Below, piece after piece: positions 23,165 through 33,933 of a DNA stretch of 64,000 bases. The stretch's first letter is position 1, and the number at the start of each line of letters is the position of its first letter. Location: positions 744,001 through 808,000 of the forward strand of contig NC_015588.1 in assembly GCF_000215105.1 (NCBI RefSeq). Direction: 5' to 3'. The stretch comes from Isoptericola variabilis 225 (GTDB lineage: Bacteria > Actinomycetota > Actinomycetes > Actinomycetales > Cellulomonadaceae). The translations under genes and the position numbers were made by a program. The notes beneath the pieces are model-generated. The model searched no databases. It had not been told where the DNA came from and was given only the letters and a program-made list of their open reading frames with translations.

Positions 23165-24062
23165 GGTCGTCCAGCTCGGCGCGCAGGTTCCGGTCGGCCG
23201 CCGCCGCCCACCGCGCGCGGCCGGCGGGCGTGCGGAAGAGCGCGGGCAGCGCGAGGAGCTGCTCGAGCACGGCGGCGCGCCCGGCCCGGAAGGCGTCGTC
23301 GGGCACGTGGCCGTACTCGGCGCGCACCTGGTGCACGTAGCGCCGGTAGCGCGGCGGCGCCGCGCCGAGGATCGCCAGGTCGGCGTCGCTGACGAGCGCC
23401 CCGGCCTCGTCGCCGGGCGCCGGGTCGTGGCCCGCCGTGAGGAGCACGAGCCGCGCGACCTCCTCCGCGTCGTCGCGGGTGGCGAGGGGGCGCAGCAGCT
23501 CGCGGGCGAGCGCGGCCGAGCGCTCCTCGTCGTCCGGGGTGGCGCCGTCGTGCACGGCGTCGTGGAACCACAGGGCGACGGCGGCGTGCCACGGCGCCCG
23601 TCCTGAGGCGCCGGGTGCGAGGAGGCCGAGCGCGTCGAGCGCGTCGGCCAGGTGCAGCCGCGAGTGGTAGACCCGGTGCGGCTCGCGCCACCGGTCGACG
23701 AGGTCCTCGCCGACCGCACGGACTTCCGGGGCCGGGGTGCCGCCGTCGGGCGCCCAGAGCGACGCCCACCGCGCGAGCAGCGCGGCGCGCGAGGCACGAC
23801 GGCGCTCGCGGCCCGGTACGCGCAGCCCGGAGGCGGCGAGCCGGCGGGCGAGCTCCCGCCCGTCCACCGGGACCGCCCCCGCGGCGACGAGCGCGGCGTG
23901 ACGGTCGGCGGGCACGTCGTAGTGGTCGAGGTCGAGCCCGCGGTCGGGGACGCCCGCCGCGCGCGCGAACGTGCGCAGCTCGTGGAGCGAGGAGTCGGAG
24001 ACGAGGTGCGACCAGAGCGTGCCGTGGGCGGGCCACGTCGGCGGGTCGACGAGGACCGTCAC
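23121..24062 (-). CDS. DUF4031 - HD phosphohydrolase-like fusion protein
   Basis: 313 residues with two parts. Residues 1-80 are a DUF4031 domain (VLVDPPTWPAHGTLWSHLVSD, LDLDHYDVPADRH). From about residue 115 is an HD-superfamily domain of the predicted metal-dependent phosphohydrolase type: RVYHSRLHLADAL, then AVALWFHDAVHDG (the HD pair), LLTAGHDP and VSDADLAILG. The two domains usually occur as separate proteins. The GTG start overlaps the gntR stop (GTGA), so it is translated with the repressor. Reaction and substrate are unknown; its link to gluconate control is inferred only from coupling. Its 3' end overlaps the convergent aldehyde dehydrogenase gene. Confidence 0.85.
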   Translation of the reverse strand: MTVLVDPPTWPAHGTLWSHLVSDSSLHELRTFARAAGVPDRGLDLDHYDVPADRHAALVAAGAVPVDGRELARRLAASGLRVPGRERRRASRAALLARWASLWAPDGGTPAPEVRAVGEDLVDRWREPHRVYHSRLHLADALDALGLLAPGASGRAPWHAAVALWFHDAVHDGATPDDEERSAALARELLRPLATRDDAEEVARLVLLTAGHDPAPGDEAGALVSDADLAILGAAPPRYRRYVHQVRAEYGHVPDDAFRAGRAAVLEQLLALPALFRTPAGRARWAAAADRNLRAELDDLRAGGAAAAREARP

Positions 24063-24754
24063 GGCAGGTCCTCGGTCAGGGCGCGGCGCACCTCGCCGAC
24101 GATCGCGGCCATCGCGGCCTCGGCGGCCACGGGGTCGCGGTCGGCGATCGCGCGCGCGACCTGCTCGTGCTGGTCGAGCGCCTCGGGCACGGGCGACGCC
24201 GGCATGAGGCCGAGGTGGGTCCGTCCCGACAGCACCGCGGCGACGACCCCGGCCAGCGCGCCGAACATCTCGTTGCCGCTGCCGCGCAGCACGAGCTCGT
24301 GCATGCGGATGTCGAGCGAGAGGAACTCGGTGAGGTCGCCGCGGGTGCCCAGGACGCGCATCCGCCCCGCGAGCTCGACGAGCTCGGCCCGCGTCTCGTC
24401 GGAGGCGTGCCGCGCGGCGCCCGCCGCCGCGAGCGGCTCGACGGCGTGCCGCAGCTCGGTCAGCGTGCGCAGCTGCTCGTCGCGGCCCGGTCCCTCGAGC
24501 CGCCAGCGGATGACGCGCGGGTCGAGCACGTTCCACGACTCCATGGGCAGCACGACGATCCCGAGGCGCCGGCGGGAGCGGACCAGGCCGAGGCCCTCGA
24601 GGAGGCGCATGACCTCGCGCGCGACCGTCCGGGACACGCCGTGCCGCGCGCCGATGGCCTCGAGCGTCAGCGAGGTGCCCGGCGGGACGTCGCCGCTGGT
24701 GATCGACCGCCCGAGAGCGTCGAGCACGGCGCTGTGCAGGGCGGGCGTCGACAT
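24059..24754 (-). CDS. gntR: GntR/FadR-family regulator of gluconate genes
   Basis: 231-residue repressor with an N-terminal winged helix (SLTLEAIGARHGVSRTVAREVMRLLEGLGLV) and an all-helical FCD ligand domain whose metal-binding residues are seen in LDIRMHELVLRGSGN and DQHEQVARAIADRD. It is divergent from gntK-gntP with two operator-like repeats between them, so gluconate or 6-phosphogluconate is the likely inducer. It is translationally coupled to the DUF4031-HD gene. Confidence 0.93.
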   Translation of the reverse strand: MSTPALHSAVLDALGRSITSGDVPPGTSLTLEAIGARHGVSRTVAREVMRLLEGLGLVRSRRRLGIVVLPMESWNVLDPRVIRWRLEGPGRDEQLRTLTELRHAVEPLAAAGAARHASDETRAELVELAGRMRVLGTRGDLTEFLSLDIRMHELVLRGSGNEMFGALAGVVAAVLSGRTHLGLMPASPVPEALDQHEQVARAIADRDPVAAEAAMAAIVGEVRRALTEDLP

Positions 24755-24787
24755 GCGAGGAGCCTACCCAGCGCCACGGTCGGCGCA

Positions 24788-24825
24788 ATTGGTGCTACCA
24801 ATTACTTGCCAAAGGTGATACCAAT
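24788..24825. promoter_or_regulatory. Tandem GntR operators
   Basis: ATTGGT-GCT-ACCAAT (24788-24802) is a perfect palindrome and AAAGGT-GAT-ACCAAT (24811-24825) is a second copy with two mismatches. Their centres are 23 bp apart, about two helical turns, so two dimers could bind the same face between gntR and gntK. Confidence 0.75.
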
Positions 24826-24871
24826 CGTGCATCCTCGTGCGAACCGATCACCGACACGGAAGTCGACCCGC

Positions 24872-25438
24872 ATGGACACCGCCGTCACCACACCGCGGCA
24901 CGCACCCGTTGCCGCCGCACCCGCCCCGGGGCTCGACGTCGAGCACGTCGTCGTCATGGGCGTCGCCGGCTCGGGCAAGACCACCGTCGCGACGCTCCTC
25001 GCGGCCCGGCTGGGCGTCGAGTACGCCGAGGCGGACGAGTTCCACTCCCCGGAGAACATCGCGAAGATGAGCGCGGGGACGCCGCTGACCGACGCCGACC
25101 GGGCGCCGTGGCTCGCCGCGATCCGGGACTGGCTCACCGCGGAGGCCGACGCGGGGCGACCCGGCGTCGTCACGTGCTCGGCCCTCAAGCGCTCGTACCG
25201 CGACGTGCTGCGCTCGGCGCGCGGGCGCGTCCGGTTCGTCCACCTGACCGGCACGCCCGAGCTGCTCGCCGAGCGCATGGCGCACCGCTCGGGCCACTTC
25301 ATGCCGACGTCGCTGCTGCCGTCGCAGCTCGCGACGCTCGAGCCGCTCGGCGACGACGAGGACGGCCTCGCCGTCGACGTCGCCGCGCCGCCCGAGGAGA
25401 TCGCCGAGTCCGTGCTGGCACGGCTCGCCGCCTCCTGA
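24872..25438 (+). CDS. gntK: Gluconokinase
   Basis: 188-residue P-loop kinase making 6-phosphogluconate from gluconate and ATP. The Walker A is GVAGSGKTT (Lys36). YAEADEFHSPENIAKMSAGTPLTDADRAPWL is the substrate-site segment, and LKRSYRDVLR follows the TCSA strand, all diagnostic of the GntK family. The N-terminal 25 residues are Ala/Pro-rich. It lies immediately after the GntR operators and 30 bp before gntP, forming a kinase-permease operon. Confidence 0.95.
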   Translation: MDTAVTTPRHAPVAAAPAPGLDVEHVVVMGVAGSGKTTVATLLAARLGVEYAEADEFHSPENIAKMSAGTPLTDADRAPWLAAIRDWLTAEADAGRPGVVTCSALKRSYRDVLRSARGRVRFVHLTGTPELLAERMAHRSGHFMPTSLLPSQLATLEPLGDDEDGLAVDVAAPPEEIAESVLARLAAS

Positions 25439-25468
25439 CCGCCCACCCCACCGTCGACGAGGACACCC

Positions 25469-26851
25469 ATGCCACCCGAGGACTGGACCCAGACCCTGAC
25501 CGCCGGCCCGCTGCTCGGCATCGCCGCGGCCGCCATCGCCCTGCTGCTCTTCCTCATCATCAAGGTTCGCCTGCACGCGTTCCTGGCGCTCGTGCTCGTG
25601 AGCCTGGCCACCGCCGTCGCGACCGGCCTGCCGAGCGGCGGCATCATCGACGTCCTGCTCGGCGGCTTCGGCTCGACGCTCGCGTCGGTCGCCCTGCTCG
25701 TCGGGCTCGGCGCCATGCTCGGCCGCCTCATCGAGACGAGCGGCGGCGCCAAGGTCATGACCGACGTGCTCGTCGCCCGCTTCGGCGAGCGCCGTGCGCC
25801 GCTCGCGCTCGGCGTCGCGTCCCTGATCTTCGGCTTCCCGATCTTCTTCGACGCCGGCCTGGTCGTCATGCTCCCGATCATGTTCGCCGTCGCGCGCCGG
25901 CTCGGCGGATCGCTGCTGCTCTACGGCCTGCCCGTCGCGGGCGCGTTCTCGGTCATGCACATCTACGTGCCGCCGCACCCCGGCCCGGTCGCGGCGTCGG
26001 AGTTCCTCGGCGCCAACATCGGCATGGTCCTCCTGCTCGGCCTGGTCGTCGCGCTCCCGACCTGGTACCTCACGGCCTACCTGTTCGGCCGGGTCGCGGG
26101 CCGCCGGCTCACCCTGCCGGTGCCGGAGATCCTCGGCCGCGCCGACGCCGAGCAGATCGCGAACCCGCCGCGGTTCGGCACGGTCGTCGGCATCCTCGCG
26201 CTCCCGCTGCTGCTCATCTTCGCCAACACGGGCCTGGAGACGGCCGCCTCGGCGGGCCTCGTCGACGGCGAGAGCACGCTCGTGTCGGTCGCGGGCGCCG
26301 TCGGCTCGACGCCGGTCGCCCTCCTCGCCGCGGTGCTGCTCGCCGCCTGGCTCCTCGGCCGCCGCCGCGGCACCGAGGGCACGGTCCTCGAGAAGACGCT
26401 CGACTCGGCGCTCGGCCCCGTCGCGTCGGTCATCCTCGTCACGGGCGCGGGCGGCATGTTCGGCGGCGTCCTGCGCGCGTCGGGCATCGGCGACGCGCTC
26501 GCGGACGCGCTCGGCGACCTCGGCCTGCCCGTCATCGTGGCCGGGTTCGTCATCGCCGCGGTGCTGCGTGTCGCGCAGGGCTCCGCGACGGTCGCGCTGA
26601 CGACCGCGGCGGGCCTCGTGGCGCCGGCCGTGGCCGCGGGCGGCTTCTCCTCGGTCCAGCTCGCCGCGATCGTCATCGCCGTCGCCGCCGGGTCGGTGGT
26701 GCTCAGCCACGTCAACGACTCGGGCTTCTGGCTCGTGGGCCGGTTCTTCGGCATGGACGTGCGCACGACGTTGCGGACGTGGACCGTCATGGAGACCGGC
26801 ATCGGCGTGATGGGCTTCGCCCTCGCGTGCCTGGTGTTCGCGATCGCCTGA
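25469..26851 (+). CDS. gntP: Gluconate:H+ symporter (GntP family)
   Basis: 460-residue inner-membrane permease with about 12 hydrophobic segments. GFPIFFDAGLVVMLPIMF and LSHVNDSGFWLVGRFFGMD are signatures of the GntP family. It imports gluconate for GntK. Translation starts at the ATG at 25469, 30 bp after gntK. It ends 51 bp from the convergent ackA gene, with a hairpin between. Confidence 0.95.
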   Translation: MPPEDWTQTLTAGPLLGIAAAAIALLLFLIIKVRLHAFLALVLVSLATAVATGLPSGGIIDVLLGGFGSTLASVALLVGLGAMLGRLIETSGGAKVMTDVLVARFGERRAPLALGVASLIFGFPIFFDAGLVVMLPIMFAVARRLGGSLLLYGLPVAGAFSVMHIYVPPHPGPVAASEFLGANIGMVLLLGLVVALPTWYLTAYLFGRVAGRRLTLPVPEILGRADAEQIANPPRFGTVVGILALPLLLIFANTGLETAASAGLVDGESTLVSVAGAVGSTPVALLAAVLLAAWLLGRRRGTEGTVLEKTLDSALGPVASVILVTGAGGMFGGVLRASGIGDALADALGDLGLPVIVAGFVIAAVLRVAQGSATVALTTAAGLVAPAVAAGGFSSVQLAAIVIAVAAGSVVLSHVNDSGFWLVGRFFGMDVRTTLRTWTVMETGIGVMGFALACLVFAIA

Positions 26852-26868
26852 CCCGCTTCGTTGCGGCG

Positions 26869-26892
26869 GGCCACCGGCCCGAGGCGGTGGCC
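26869..26892. terminator. Hairpin between gntP and ackA
   Basis: GGCCACCG, eight bases, CGGTGGCC: perfect 8-bp arms between convergent operons. Confidence 0.65.
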
Positions 26893-26902
26893 GGACGGCC
26901 GG

Positions 26903-28177
26903 TCAGCCGGCGGGGACCGCCGCGGACGGCTGGAGGCCCTCGACGGCCTCGACGCACTGCCGCGCGATGGCGAGCTCCTCCATGGTGGGCACGACCATGA
27001 CGAGCGTCGTGGCCCAGTCGGGGGAGATGATCCGCGGCTCGCCGGCGCGCGCGGCGTTGCGCTCCTCGTCGACCGCGATGCCGAGCCCCTCGAGGCCCGA
27101 GCACACCGCGGCGCGCACGCGCGCGTCGTTCTCGCCGACGCCCGCGGTGAACGCGACGACGTCGACGCGGCCGAGGACCGCGAGGTATGCGCCCACGTAC
27201 TTCTTGAGGCGGTGGACGTAGACGTCGAACGCGAGCGACGCGTCCTCGTCGCCCTCCTCGACGAGGCGCCGCAGCTGGCGCATGTCGTTCTCGCCTGACA
27301 GGCCCTTGACGCCCGAGCGCTTGTTGAGCAGCGTGTCGAGCTCGTCGATGCTCATGCCCGCGTTGCGCGCGAGGTGGAAGACCACCGCGGGGTCGACGTC
27401 GCCCGAGCGGGTGCCCATGACGAGCCCCTCGAGCGGCGTCAGGCCCATCGACGTGTCGACGGGCACGCCCCCGCGCACGGCCGACGCCGACGCCCCGTTG
27501 CCCAGGTGGAGCACGATCGTGTTGAGGTCCTGCACCCGCCGGCCCAGCACGCGCGCGACCTTGCCCGCGACGTACTGGTGCGAGGTGCCGTGGAAGCCGT
27601 AGCGGCGCACGCCGTGTGCGCGCGCGACGTCGCGGTCGATCGCGTACGTGTACGCCGCGGGCGGCAGCGCCTGGAAGAACGCCGTGTCGAAGACGGCGAC
27701 GTGCGGGACGTCGGCGAGCAGCTCGCGCGCGACCTCGATGCCCTGCACGTTGGCCGGGTTGTGCAGCGGCGCGAGCGGCACGAGCTCGTGGATCGCCGCC
27801 ACGACGTCGTCGTCGATGACCACGGGCCGCGAGAACCGCTCGCCGCCGTGGACGACGCGGTGCCCGACGGCGTGGATCCCGGCGTCGGCCAGGCGCGGCC
27901 CGATCTCGTCGAACAGCCCGAGCGCGAGCCGCAGCGCGGCCGCGTGGTTGGGGACCTCGAGCTCGCGCTCGGTCGTGTTGCCGGCGTAGGTGTGGCGCAC
28001 CGAGCCCGACGACTCGCCGATCCGCTCGACGATCCCCGCCGCGATCGCCTCGCCGCCCACCGGGTTGACGAGCTGGTACTTCAGCGACGAGGAGCCCGAG
28101 TTGAGCACGAGCACCGACCCGTGCGCCCCGTACGCGCTGTACGGGTTGGGCCGTTCCGACTCGGGGACGATGCTCAC
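26903..28177 (-). CDS. ackA: Acetate kinase
   Basis: Converts acetyl-phosphate and ADP to acetate and ATP. The 424-residue protein has [50 protein letters not shown] and GENDARVR, all AckA signatures. The GTG start overlaps the pta stop (GTGA) and a GGAGAG site lies 8 nt upstream. It is the last gene of the xfp-pta-ackA operon, and so gives substrate-level phosphorylation from phosphoketolase-derived acetyl-phosphate. Confidence 0.97.
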   Translation of the reverse strand: MSIVPESERPNPYSAYGAHGSVLVLNSGSSSLKYQLVNPVGGEAIAAGIVERIGESSGSVRHTYAGNTTERELEVPNHAAALRLALGLFDEIGPRLADAGIHAVGHRVVHGGERFSRPVVIDDDVVAAIHELVPLAPLHNPANVQGIEVARELLADVPHVAVFDTAFFQALPPAAYTYAIDRDVARAHGVRRYGFHGTSHQYVAGKVARVLGRRVQDLNTIVLHLGNGASASAVRGGVPVDTSMGLTPLEGLVMGTRSGDVDPAVVFHLARNAGMSIDELDTLLNKRSGVKGLSGENDMRQLRRLVEEGDEDASLAFDVYVHRLKKYVGAYLAVLGRVDVVAFTAGVGENDARVRAAVCSGLEGLGIAVDEERNAARAGEPRIISPDWATTLVMVVPTMEELAIARQCVEAVEGLQPSAAVPAG

Positions 28178-30315
28178 GCGGTCTCTCCTGATCCGGGCGA
28201 CCCGGCGCCCTGCGCCTGGATGGCCGTGATGGCCACGGTGTTGACGATGTCCTGCACGAGCGCGCCGCGCGACAGGTCGTTGACGGGCTTGTTGAGCCCC
28301 TGCAGCACGGGCCCGATGGCGACCGCCCCGGCCGAGCGCTGCACCGCCTTGTAGGTGTTGTTGCCCGTGTTGAGGTCGGGGAAGACGAACACGGTCGCGC
28401 GGCCCGCCACGGAGGACTCCGGGAGCTTCGACGCGGCGACCGAGGCGTCGACCGCGGCGTCGTACTGGATCGGCCCCTCGACCGACAGGTCGGGGCGGCG
28501 CTCGCGGACGAGGTCGGTGGCCTCGCGCACCTTGTCGACGTCGGCGCCCGAGCCCGACGAGCCGGTCGAGTACGACAGCATCGCGATGCGCGGCTCGATG
28601 CCGAACTGCGCGGCCGTCGCGGCCGAGGAGATCGCGATGTCGGCGAGCTCGGTCGCGGTCGGGTCGGGGATCACCGCGCAGTCGCCGTAGGCGAGCACGC
28701 GGTCCTCGAGGCACATGAGGAACACCGACGACACCACGGACACGCCGGGCGCGGTCTTGATGATCTCGAACGACGGCCGGATCGTGTGCGCGGTCGTGTG
28801 GGCGGCGCCCGAGACCATGCCGTCGGCCAGGCCGAGGTGCACCATCATCGTGCCGAAGTACGACACGTCCGTGACGATCTCGCGCGCCCGCTCGACGGTC
28901 ATGCCCTTGTGCGCCCGCAGCCGGGCGTACTCGGTGGCGAACATCTCGACGTGCTCGGGGTCGGTGGGGGAGAGCACGGTCGCGGCCGCGATGTCGAGGC
29001 CCAGCTCGGACGCGCGGTGCCGGATGCGGGTCTCGTCCCCGAGGATGACGAGGTCGGCGATGCCGCGCGCGAGCACGGTCGACGCCGCGCGCAGGATGCG
29101 GTCGTCGTCGCCCTCGGGCAGGACGACACGACGGCGGTCGGCCCGGGCGCGCTCGATGAGCTCGTACTCGAACATCAGCGGCGTGACGACGGGCGTGCGC
29201 GGCACGTCGAGCCGCGCGAGCAGCGCCTCGCCGTCGACGTTCTTCTCGAAGAGCGCGAGCGCGGTGTCGATCTTGCGGGTCGACGCCGCGGTCACGGCGC
29301 CGCGCGTGCCGGCCGCCGCGCCGGCCGCGCGGAACGTGCCGAGCTGGGTCGTGAGGATCGGGACGTGCGGCTCGAGCGCGGCGACGAGCCGGCCCGAGGC
29401 GCCCTCGGGCACGTACCCGCCCGTGAGGATGATGCCCGCGATCGAGGGGAACGCCGCCGCGCTCTGGACCGCGAGCAGGCCGAGCACGACGTCGGTCCGG
29501 TCGCCCGGCGTGATGACGACGGCCCCCTCGGTGAGCCGGTCGAGCATGTGCTCGAACGTCATCGCGCCGACGAGCAGGTCGAGGGCCTCGCGCGCCAGGA
29601 GGTCGGGGTCGCCGTGCAGGAGCTCGCCGCGCACGGCCCGGCGCAGCTGCTCGACGGTGGGCGCCTGGAGGAACGGCTCCTCGGGGATGGCCCACACCGG
29701 CAGGTCCTCGTCGCCCGCGAGGTTCGCCAGGTCCGCGGGGGCCTCGCCCCCGTCGGCCCGCTCCGCCCGGTTGACGACGACGCCGACCGGCTGGGCGTGG
29801 TTGGCGTGCAGCTCGCCGACGCTCAGGCGTACGAGCGTCCTGACCTCGTCGGGGGTGCGCCCGCGGCCCGAGACCACGAGCAGCACGGGCGAGCCGAGGT
29901 TGGCCGCGACGCGCGCGTTGAACGCGAGCTCGGTCGCGCCCGAGACGTCGGTGTAGTCGGTGCCGACGACGACGACCGCGTCGCACCGCGCGGCGACCTC
30001 GTGGTACCGGGCGACGATGCGCGACAGCGCCGCCTCCGGGTCGGCGTGGACCTCCTCGTAGGTGACGCCGACCGACTCCTCGTACGACAGCCCGACGCCG
30101 TCGTGCTCGAGGAGCATCTCGAGCACGTGGTCGCGCTCGGCCGGGGTGGCGTCGTCGTGCGGCCGCGAGGTCACGCGCGAGACGGCGCGGAACACGCCGA
30201 CGCGCTGGACCTGACGGACCAGGAGGTCGAGCACGCCGAGCGCGACCGCCGACTTGCCGGTCTCGCCCTCGGGCGACGCGATGTAGATGCTGCGGGTCCT
30301 GCTCGTGGTGGTCAT
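28174..30315 (-). CDS. pta: Phosphate acetyltransferase (long form)
   Basis: Interconverts acetyl-CoA and acetyl-phosphate. The 713-residue protein has the long architecture: an N-terminal dethiobiotin-synthetase-like P-loop domain ([17 protein letters not shown]), a central DRTGG domain, and the C-terminal PTA_PTB catalytic domain ([53 protein letters not shown]). It begins 4 bp after xfp and overlaps ackA by 4 bp. Confidence 0.97.
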   Translation of the reverse strand: MTTTSRTRSIYIASPEGETGKSAVALGVLDLLVRQVQRVGVFRAVSRVTSRPHDDATPAERDHVLEMLLEHDGVGLSYEESVGVTYEEVHADPEAALSRIVARYHEVAARCDAVVVVGTDYTDVSGATELAFNARVAANLGSPVLLVVSGRGRTPDEVRTLVRLSVGELHANHAQPVGVVVNRAERADGGEAPADLANLAGDEDLPVWAIPEEPFLQAPTVEQLRRAVRGELLHGDPDLLAREALDLLVGAMTFEHMLDRLTEGAVVITPGDRTDVVLGLLAVQSAAAFPSIAGIILTGGYVPEGASGRLVAALEPHVPILTTQLGTFRAAGAAAGTRGAVTAASTRKIDTALALFEKNVDGEALLARLDVPRTPVVTPLMFEYELIERARADRRRVVLPEGDDDRILRAASTVLARGIADLVILGDETRIRHRASELGLDIAAATVLSPTDPEHVEMFATEYARLRAHKGMTVERAREIVTDVSYFGTMMVHLGLADGMVSGAAHTTAHTIRPSFEIIKTAPGVSVVSSVFLMCLEDRVLAYGDCAVIPDPTATELADIAISSAATAAQFGIEPRIAMLSYSTGSSGSGADVDKVREATDLVRERRPDLSVEGPIQYDAAVDASVAASKLPESSVAGRATVFVFPDLNTGNNTYKAVQRSAGAVAIGPVLQGLNKPVNDLSRGALVQDIVNTVAITAIQAQGAGSPGSGETA

Positions 30316-30319
30316 GCGC

Positions 30320-32806
30320 TCACTCGTTGTCGCCGCCGGTGTCCTGCGCGCCCGCGTACTGCGGGCCGCCCTCCTCGGTCGCGGTCTGCCCGACGTCGGG
30401 CCACACCCAGTCGCGGACCTCGGGGATGTCCTCGCCGTGCTCGCGCGTCCAGGCCCGGGCGCGGATGCGGGCGTCGACCATGCGCTGGCGCAGGCCGGCG
30501 TGCCGCTGGCCCAGGCCGTCGACGCGGTCGATGACGTCGATGACCAGGTGGTAGCGGTCGACGTCGTTGAGCATGACCATGTCGAACGGCGTGGTCGTGG
30601 TGCCCTCCTCCTTGTACCCGCGCACGTGCAGGTTGGCGTGGCCGGTGCGCCGGTACGTGAGGCGGTGGATGAGCCACGGGTAGCCGTGGTAGGCGAAGAT
30701 GATCGGCCTGTCCGTGGTGAACAGGCCGTCGAACTGCGTGTCCGACAGGCCGTGCGGGTGCTCGCGCTCGTCCTGGAGCCGCATGAGGTCGACGACGTTG
30801 ACGACGCGCACCTTGAGGTCGGGCAGCTCGCGGCGCAGGATGTCGGCCGCGGCGAGCACCTCGAGGGTCGGGACGTCGCCCGCGGCCGCGAGCACGACGT
30901 CGGGGTCCTCGCCCGGCACCTCGGTGCCGGCCCACTCCCAGATGCCGAGGCCACGCGTGCAGTGCGCGACCGCCTCGTCCATCGACAGGAACTGCGGCGA
31001 GGGCTGCTTGCCCGCCACGACGACGTTGACGTACTGCCGGCTGCGCAGGCAGTGGTCGTAGGTGCTCAGCAGGGTGTTGGCGTCCGGCGGCAGGTACACC
31101 CGGACGATCTCGGCCTTCTTGTTCACGACGTGGTCGATGAAGCCCGGGTCCTGGTGGCTGAAGCCGTTGTGGTCCTGGCGCCACACGTGGCTCGACAGCA
31201 GGTAGTTGAGGCTCGCGATCGGCCGCCGCCACGGGATGTGGTTGGTGACCTTGAGCCACTTGGCGTGCTGGTTGAACATCGAGTCGACGATGTGGATGAA
31301 CGCCTCGTAGCTGTTCATCAGGCCGTGCCGGCCGGTGAGCAGGTAGCCCTCGAGCCAGCCCTGCACCTGGTGCTCCGAGAGCATCTCCATGACGCGGCCC
31401 GCGCGGGCGAGGTGCTCGTCGACCTCGGGCCCGACGATCTCGGCGTTCCACTGCTTGTCGGTCGCGTCGTACACCGCCTGGAGCCGGTTCGACGCCGTCT
31501 CGTCCGGGCCGAAGATCCGGAAGTTGTCCGGGTTGCGGCGGATCACGTCGGTGAGCCACCGCCCGAGCACGCGCGGCGCCTCGGCGATCGCCCCGCCGGG
31601 CGACGGCACGTCGACCGCGTAGTCGCGGAAGTCGGGCAGGCGCAGGTCGTGCAGCAGCAGGCCGCCGTTGGCGTGGGGGTTGTCGCTCATGCGCAGGTGC
31701 CCCTCGGGCGTGAGCGACGCGACGTCGTCGACGAGGCGGCCGTCGTCGTCGAACAGCTCCTCCGGGCGGTACGAGCGCAGCCAGTCCTCGAGGGTCCGCA
31801 GGTGCTCCTCGGTGTCGCGGGCGCTCGCGAGCGGCACCTGGTGCGCCCGCCATGACCCGGTCGTCTTCTTGCCGTCGATCTCCTCCGGGCCGGACCACCC
31901 CTTGGGCGTGCGGAAGACGATCATGGGCCACCGCGGCCGGGCGAGGTCGCCGTCCGCCGCGCGGGCCTTGATCGCCGCGATCTCGTCGAGCACCTCGTCG
32001 AGCAGGGCGGCGAAGCGGCGGTGCACCTCGAGCGGCGGCTCGTCGCGGTCGTAGCCGCCCTCGAAGAAGTACGGCCGGTGGCCGTACCCGACCATCAGGT
32101 CGCGCAGCTCGTCCTGCGGGATCCGGTCGAAGACCGTCGGGTTGGCGATCTTGTACCCGTTGAGGTGCAGGATCGGCAGCACGACGCCGTCCTGCGCCGG
32201 GTTGAGGAACTTGTTCGAGTGCCAGCTCGTGGCGAGCGGGCCGGTCTCGGCCTCGCCGTCGCCCACGACGGCCGCGACGAGCAGGTCGGGGTTGTCGAAC
32301 GCCGCCCCGTACGCGTGGCTCAGCGCGTAGCCGAGCTCGCCGCCCTCGTGGATCGAGCCGGGCGTCTCGGGCGCGACGTGCGACGGTACGCCTCCCGGGA
32401 AGGAGAACTGCCGGAACAGCCGGCGCATGCCCTCGGCGTCCTGGGTCACGTCCGAGTACACCTCGGAGTACGTGCCCTCGAGGTACGCGCTCGCGACGAG
32501 GCCGGGGCCGCCGTGGCCCGGGCCCGTGATGTAGATCGTCGACTGCTCACGGGCCTTGATCGCCCGCGACAGGTGCGCGTAGAGGAACGTGAGCCCCGGC
32601 GTGGTGCCCCAGTGCCCGAGGAGGCGCGGCTTGACGTGGTCGCGCGTGAGGGGCTCGCGCAGCAGCGGGTTGTCGAGCAGGTAGATCTGCCCGACCGAGA
32701 GGTAGTTCGCGGCGCGCCACCACCGGTCGAGGCGCTCGAGGTCGGCCTGGTCCAGCTCGGCGACGCCGGTGGCGCGCCAGGCGGAGGTGCTGGTCGTGGT
32801 GGTCAT
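30320..32806 (-). CDS. xfp: Xylulose-5-phosphate/fructose-6-phosphate phosphoketolase
   Basis: Thiamine-diphosphate enzyme cleaving xylulose-5-P (and often fructose-6-P) to acetyl-phosphate. The 828-residue product has the N-terminal signature [51 protein letters not shown] (the ThDP site), and [15 protein letters not shown] near the C-terminus. ATG 32806 has a GGGAG site. It heads the xfp-pta-ackA operon, a complete phosphoketolase-to-acetate module; the convergent gluconate genes feed its pentose-phosphate substrate. Confidence 0.97.
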   Translation of the reverse strand: MTTTTSTSAWRATGVAELDQADLERLDRWWRAANYLSVGQIYLLDNPLLREPLTRDHVKPRLLGHWGTTPGLTFLYAHLSRAIKAREQSTIYITGPGHGGPGLVASAYLEGTYSEVYSDVTQDAEGMRRLFRQFSFPGGVPSHVAPETPGSIHEGGELGYALSHAYGAAFDNPDLLVAAVVGDGEAETGPLATSWHSNKFLNPAQDGVVLPILHLNGYKIANPTVFDRIPQDELRDLMVGYGHRPYFFEGGYDRDEPPLEVHRRFAALLDEVLDEIAAIKARAADGDLARPRWPMIVFRTPKGWSGPEEIDGKKTTGSWRAHQVPLASARDTEEHLRTLEDWLRSYRPEELFDDDGRLVDDVASLTPEGHLRMSDNPHANGGLLLHDLRLPDFRDYAVDVPSPGGAIAEAPRVLGRWLTDVIRRNPDNFRIFGPDETASNRLQAVYDATDKQWNAEIVGPEVDEHLARAGRVMEMLSEHQVQGWLEGYLLTGRHGLMNSYEAFIHIVDSMFNQHAKWLKVTNHIPWRRPIASLNYLLSSHVWRQDHNGFSHQDPGFIDHVVNKKAEIVRVYLPPDANTLLSTYDHCLRSRQYVNVVVAGKQPSPQFLSMDEAVAHCTRGLGIWEWAGTEVPGEDPDVVLAAAGDVPTLEVLAAADILRRELPDLKVRVVNVVDLMRLQDEREHPHGLSDTQFDGLFTTDRPIIFAYHGYPWLIHRLTYRRTGHANLHVRGYKEEGTTTTPFDMVMLNDVDRYHLVIDVIDRVDGLGQRHAGLRQRMVDARIRARAWTREHGEDIPEVRDWVWPDVGQTATEEGGPQYAGAQDTGGDNE

Positions 32807-32978
32807 GCGCGCTCCCTGGGAGTGGAGGACCGAGGGCGGCGGGCGCGCGGCCCGTGCCGCCTTCATTCCACCGTACGGACGACGCCGGCGCAGCACGACG
32901 GGCGGGTCCCGGACGGTGACATCGATCTGGCACGTCGTCAGGTGCCGTCCGGATTCCTGACCGGGGCTTGCGGGCGGA

Positions 32979-32984
32979 TACCGT
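32979..32984 (+). promoter_or_regulatory. -10 box of the SURF1 gene
   Basis: TACCGT ends 6 nt before the GTG at 32991. The GGAGGG between them directly touches the start, too close to serve as a Shine-Dalgarno. Confidence 0.45.
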
Positions 32985-32990
32985 GGAGGG

Positions 32991-33893
32991 GTGTCCAGCC
33001 CGGTGCCCGCCCGCAGGTCGTTCTGGGCGGTGGCCACCCAGCCCCGCATGATCGGCATCCTGCTCCTGCTGCTGCTCGCCGCCGCCGTGTGCGCCCGCCT
33101 CGGCGTGTGGCAGCTCGACCGCGCCTACGAGCGCGCCCAGCTCGCCGCCCAGCAGGAGGCCGCCGAGGCCCTGGCCGCCGGGCCCGAGGGCGTCGGCGTG
33201 CTCCTGCCGCCGCAGACCTCGTTCCCCGGCGAGCTCGTGGGGCGCGAGGTGTGGGTCACCGGCACCTACGAGGCCGCGGGCCAGGTGCTCGTCGCGGGGC
33301 GCGCGCTCGAGGGCCGCACCGGCTACCTCGTGCTCACGCCGCTGCGGGTGTCCGACGACGGCACGGGCGGCGCGTCGTGGGCGTCCCTGTCCGGGCCGCC
33401 CGTCGTGCCCGTGGTGCGCGGCTGGGTCGCCTCGCCCGAGGACGGCGCCGGGCTCGCGGTGCCCGAGGGCGAGGTGCGCGTCACGGGGTGGCTGCAGGCG
33501 TCCGAGGCGACGTCGGACGCGCCCGTGCCCGACAACCCGGGGGGCCCGCCGCTGACCGACGCGATCTCGACCGGGGCGCTCGTCAACGACTGGGGCGGAC
33601 CGATCTACTCCGGCTACGTCGTGCTCACCTCGTCCGAGCCCGGCCAGGTCGCCGCGGCCGACGGTGGGCCCGCCCCGCTGCCGCGGCCCGTCATCGAGGG
33701 CGGCGACGGCGTGAACCTGCAGAACGTCTTCTACGCGCTGCAGTGGTGGGTCTTCGGCCTGTTCGCCGTGGCGCTGTGGGTGCGGCTCGTGCGCGACGAG
33801 ACGAGCGGCGGCCGTCCGCGGACCCGGCGGCGCGGCACGCGCGCCGGCGACGGCGACCCGGTCGGCGCGGGCATCGCCGGGCTGCCGGGCTGA
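32991..33893 (+). CDS. SURF1-family cytochrome oxidase assembly protein
   Basis: 300-residue membrane protein with one transmembrane helix near residues 20-38 ([21 protein letters not shown]), an extracytoplasmic domain, and a second helix near 245-265 ([21 protein letters not shown]). The first-helix GxWQLDRA pattern and the final YALQWWVFG segment define SURF1 proteins, which help insert heme a into cytochrome c oxidase. The GTG start lies 6 nt after a -10 box. It is convergent with thiE. Confidence 0.92.
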   Translation: MSSPVPARRSFWAVATQPRMIGILLLLLLAAAVCARLGVWQLDRAYERAQLAAQQEAAEALAAGPEGVGVLLPPQTSFPGELVGREVWVTGTYEAAGQVLVAGRALEGRTGYLVLTPLRVSDDGTGGASWASLSGPPVVPVVRGWVASPEDGAGLAVPEGEVRVTGWLQASEATSDAPVPDNPGGPPLTDAISTGALVNDWGGPIYSGYVVLTSSEPGQVAAADGGPAPLPRPVIEGGDGVNLQNVFYALQWWVFGLFAVALWVRLVRDETSGGRPRTRRRGTRAGDGDPVGAGIAGLPG

Positions 33894-33933
33894 GCCCCGG
33901 CGGGCCGGCCTCGGGCCGGGCCAGCCTCGGGCC

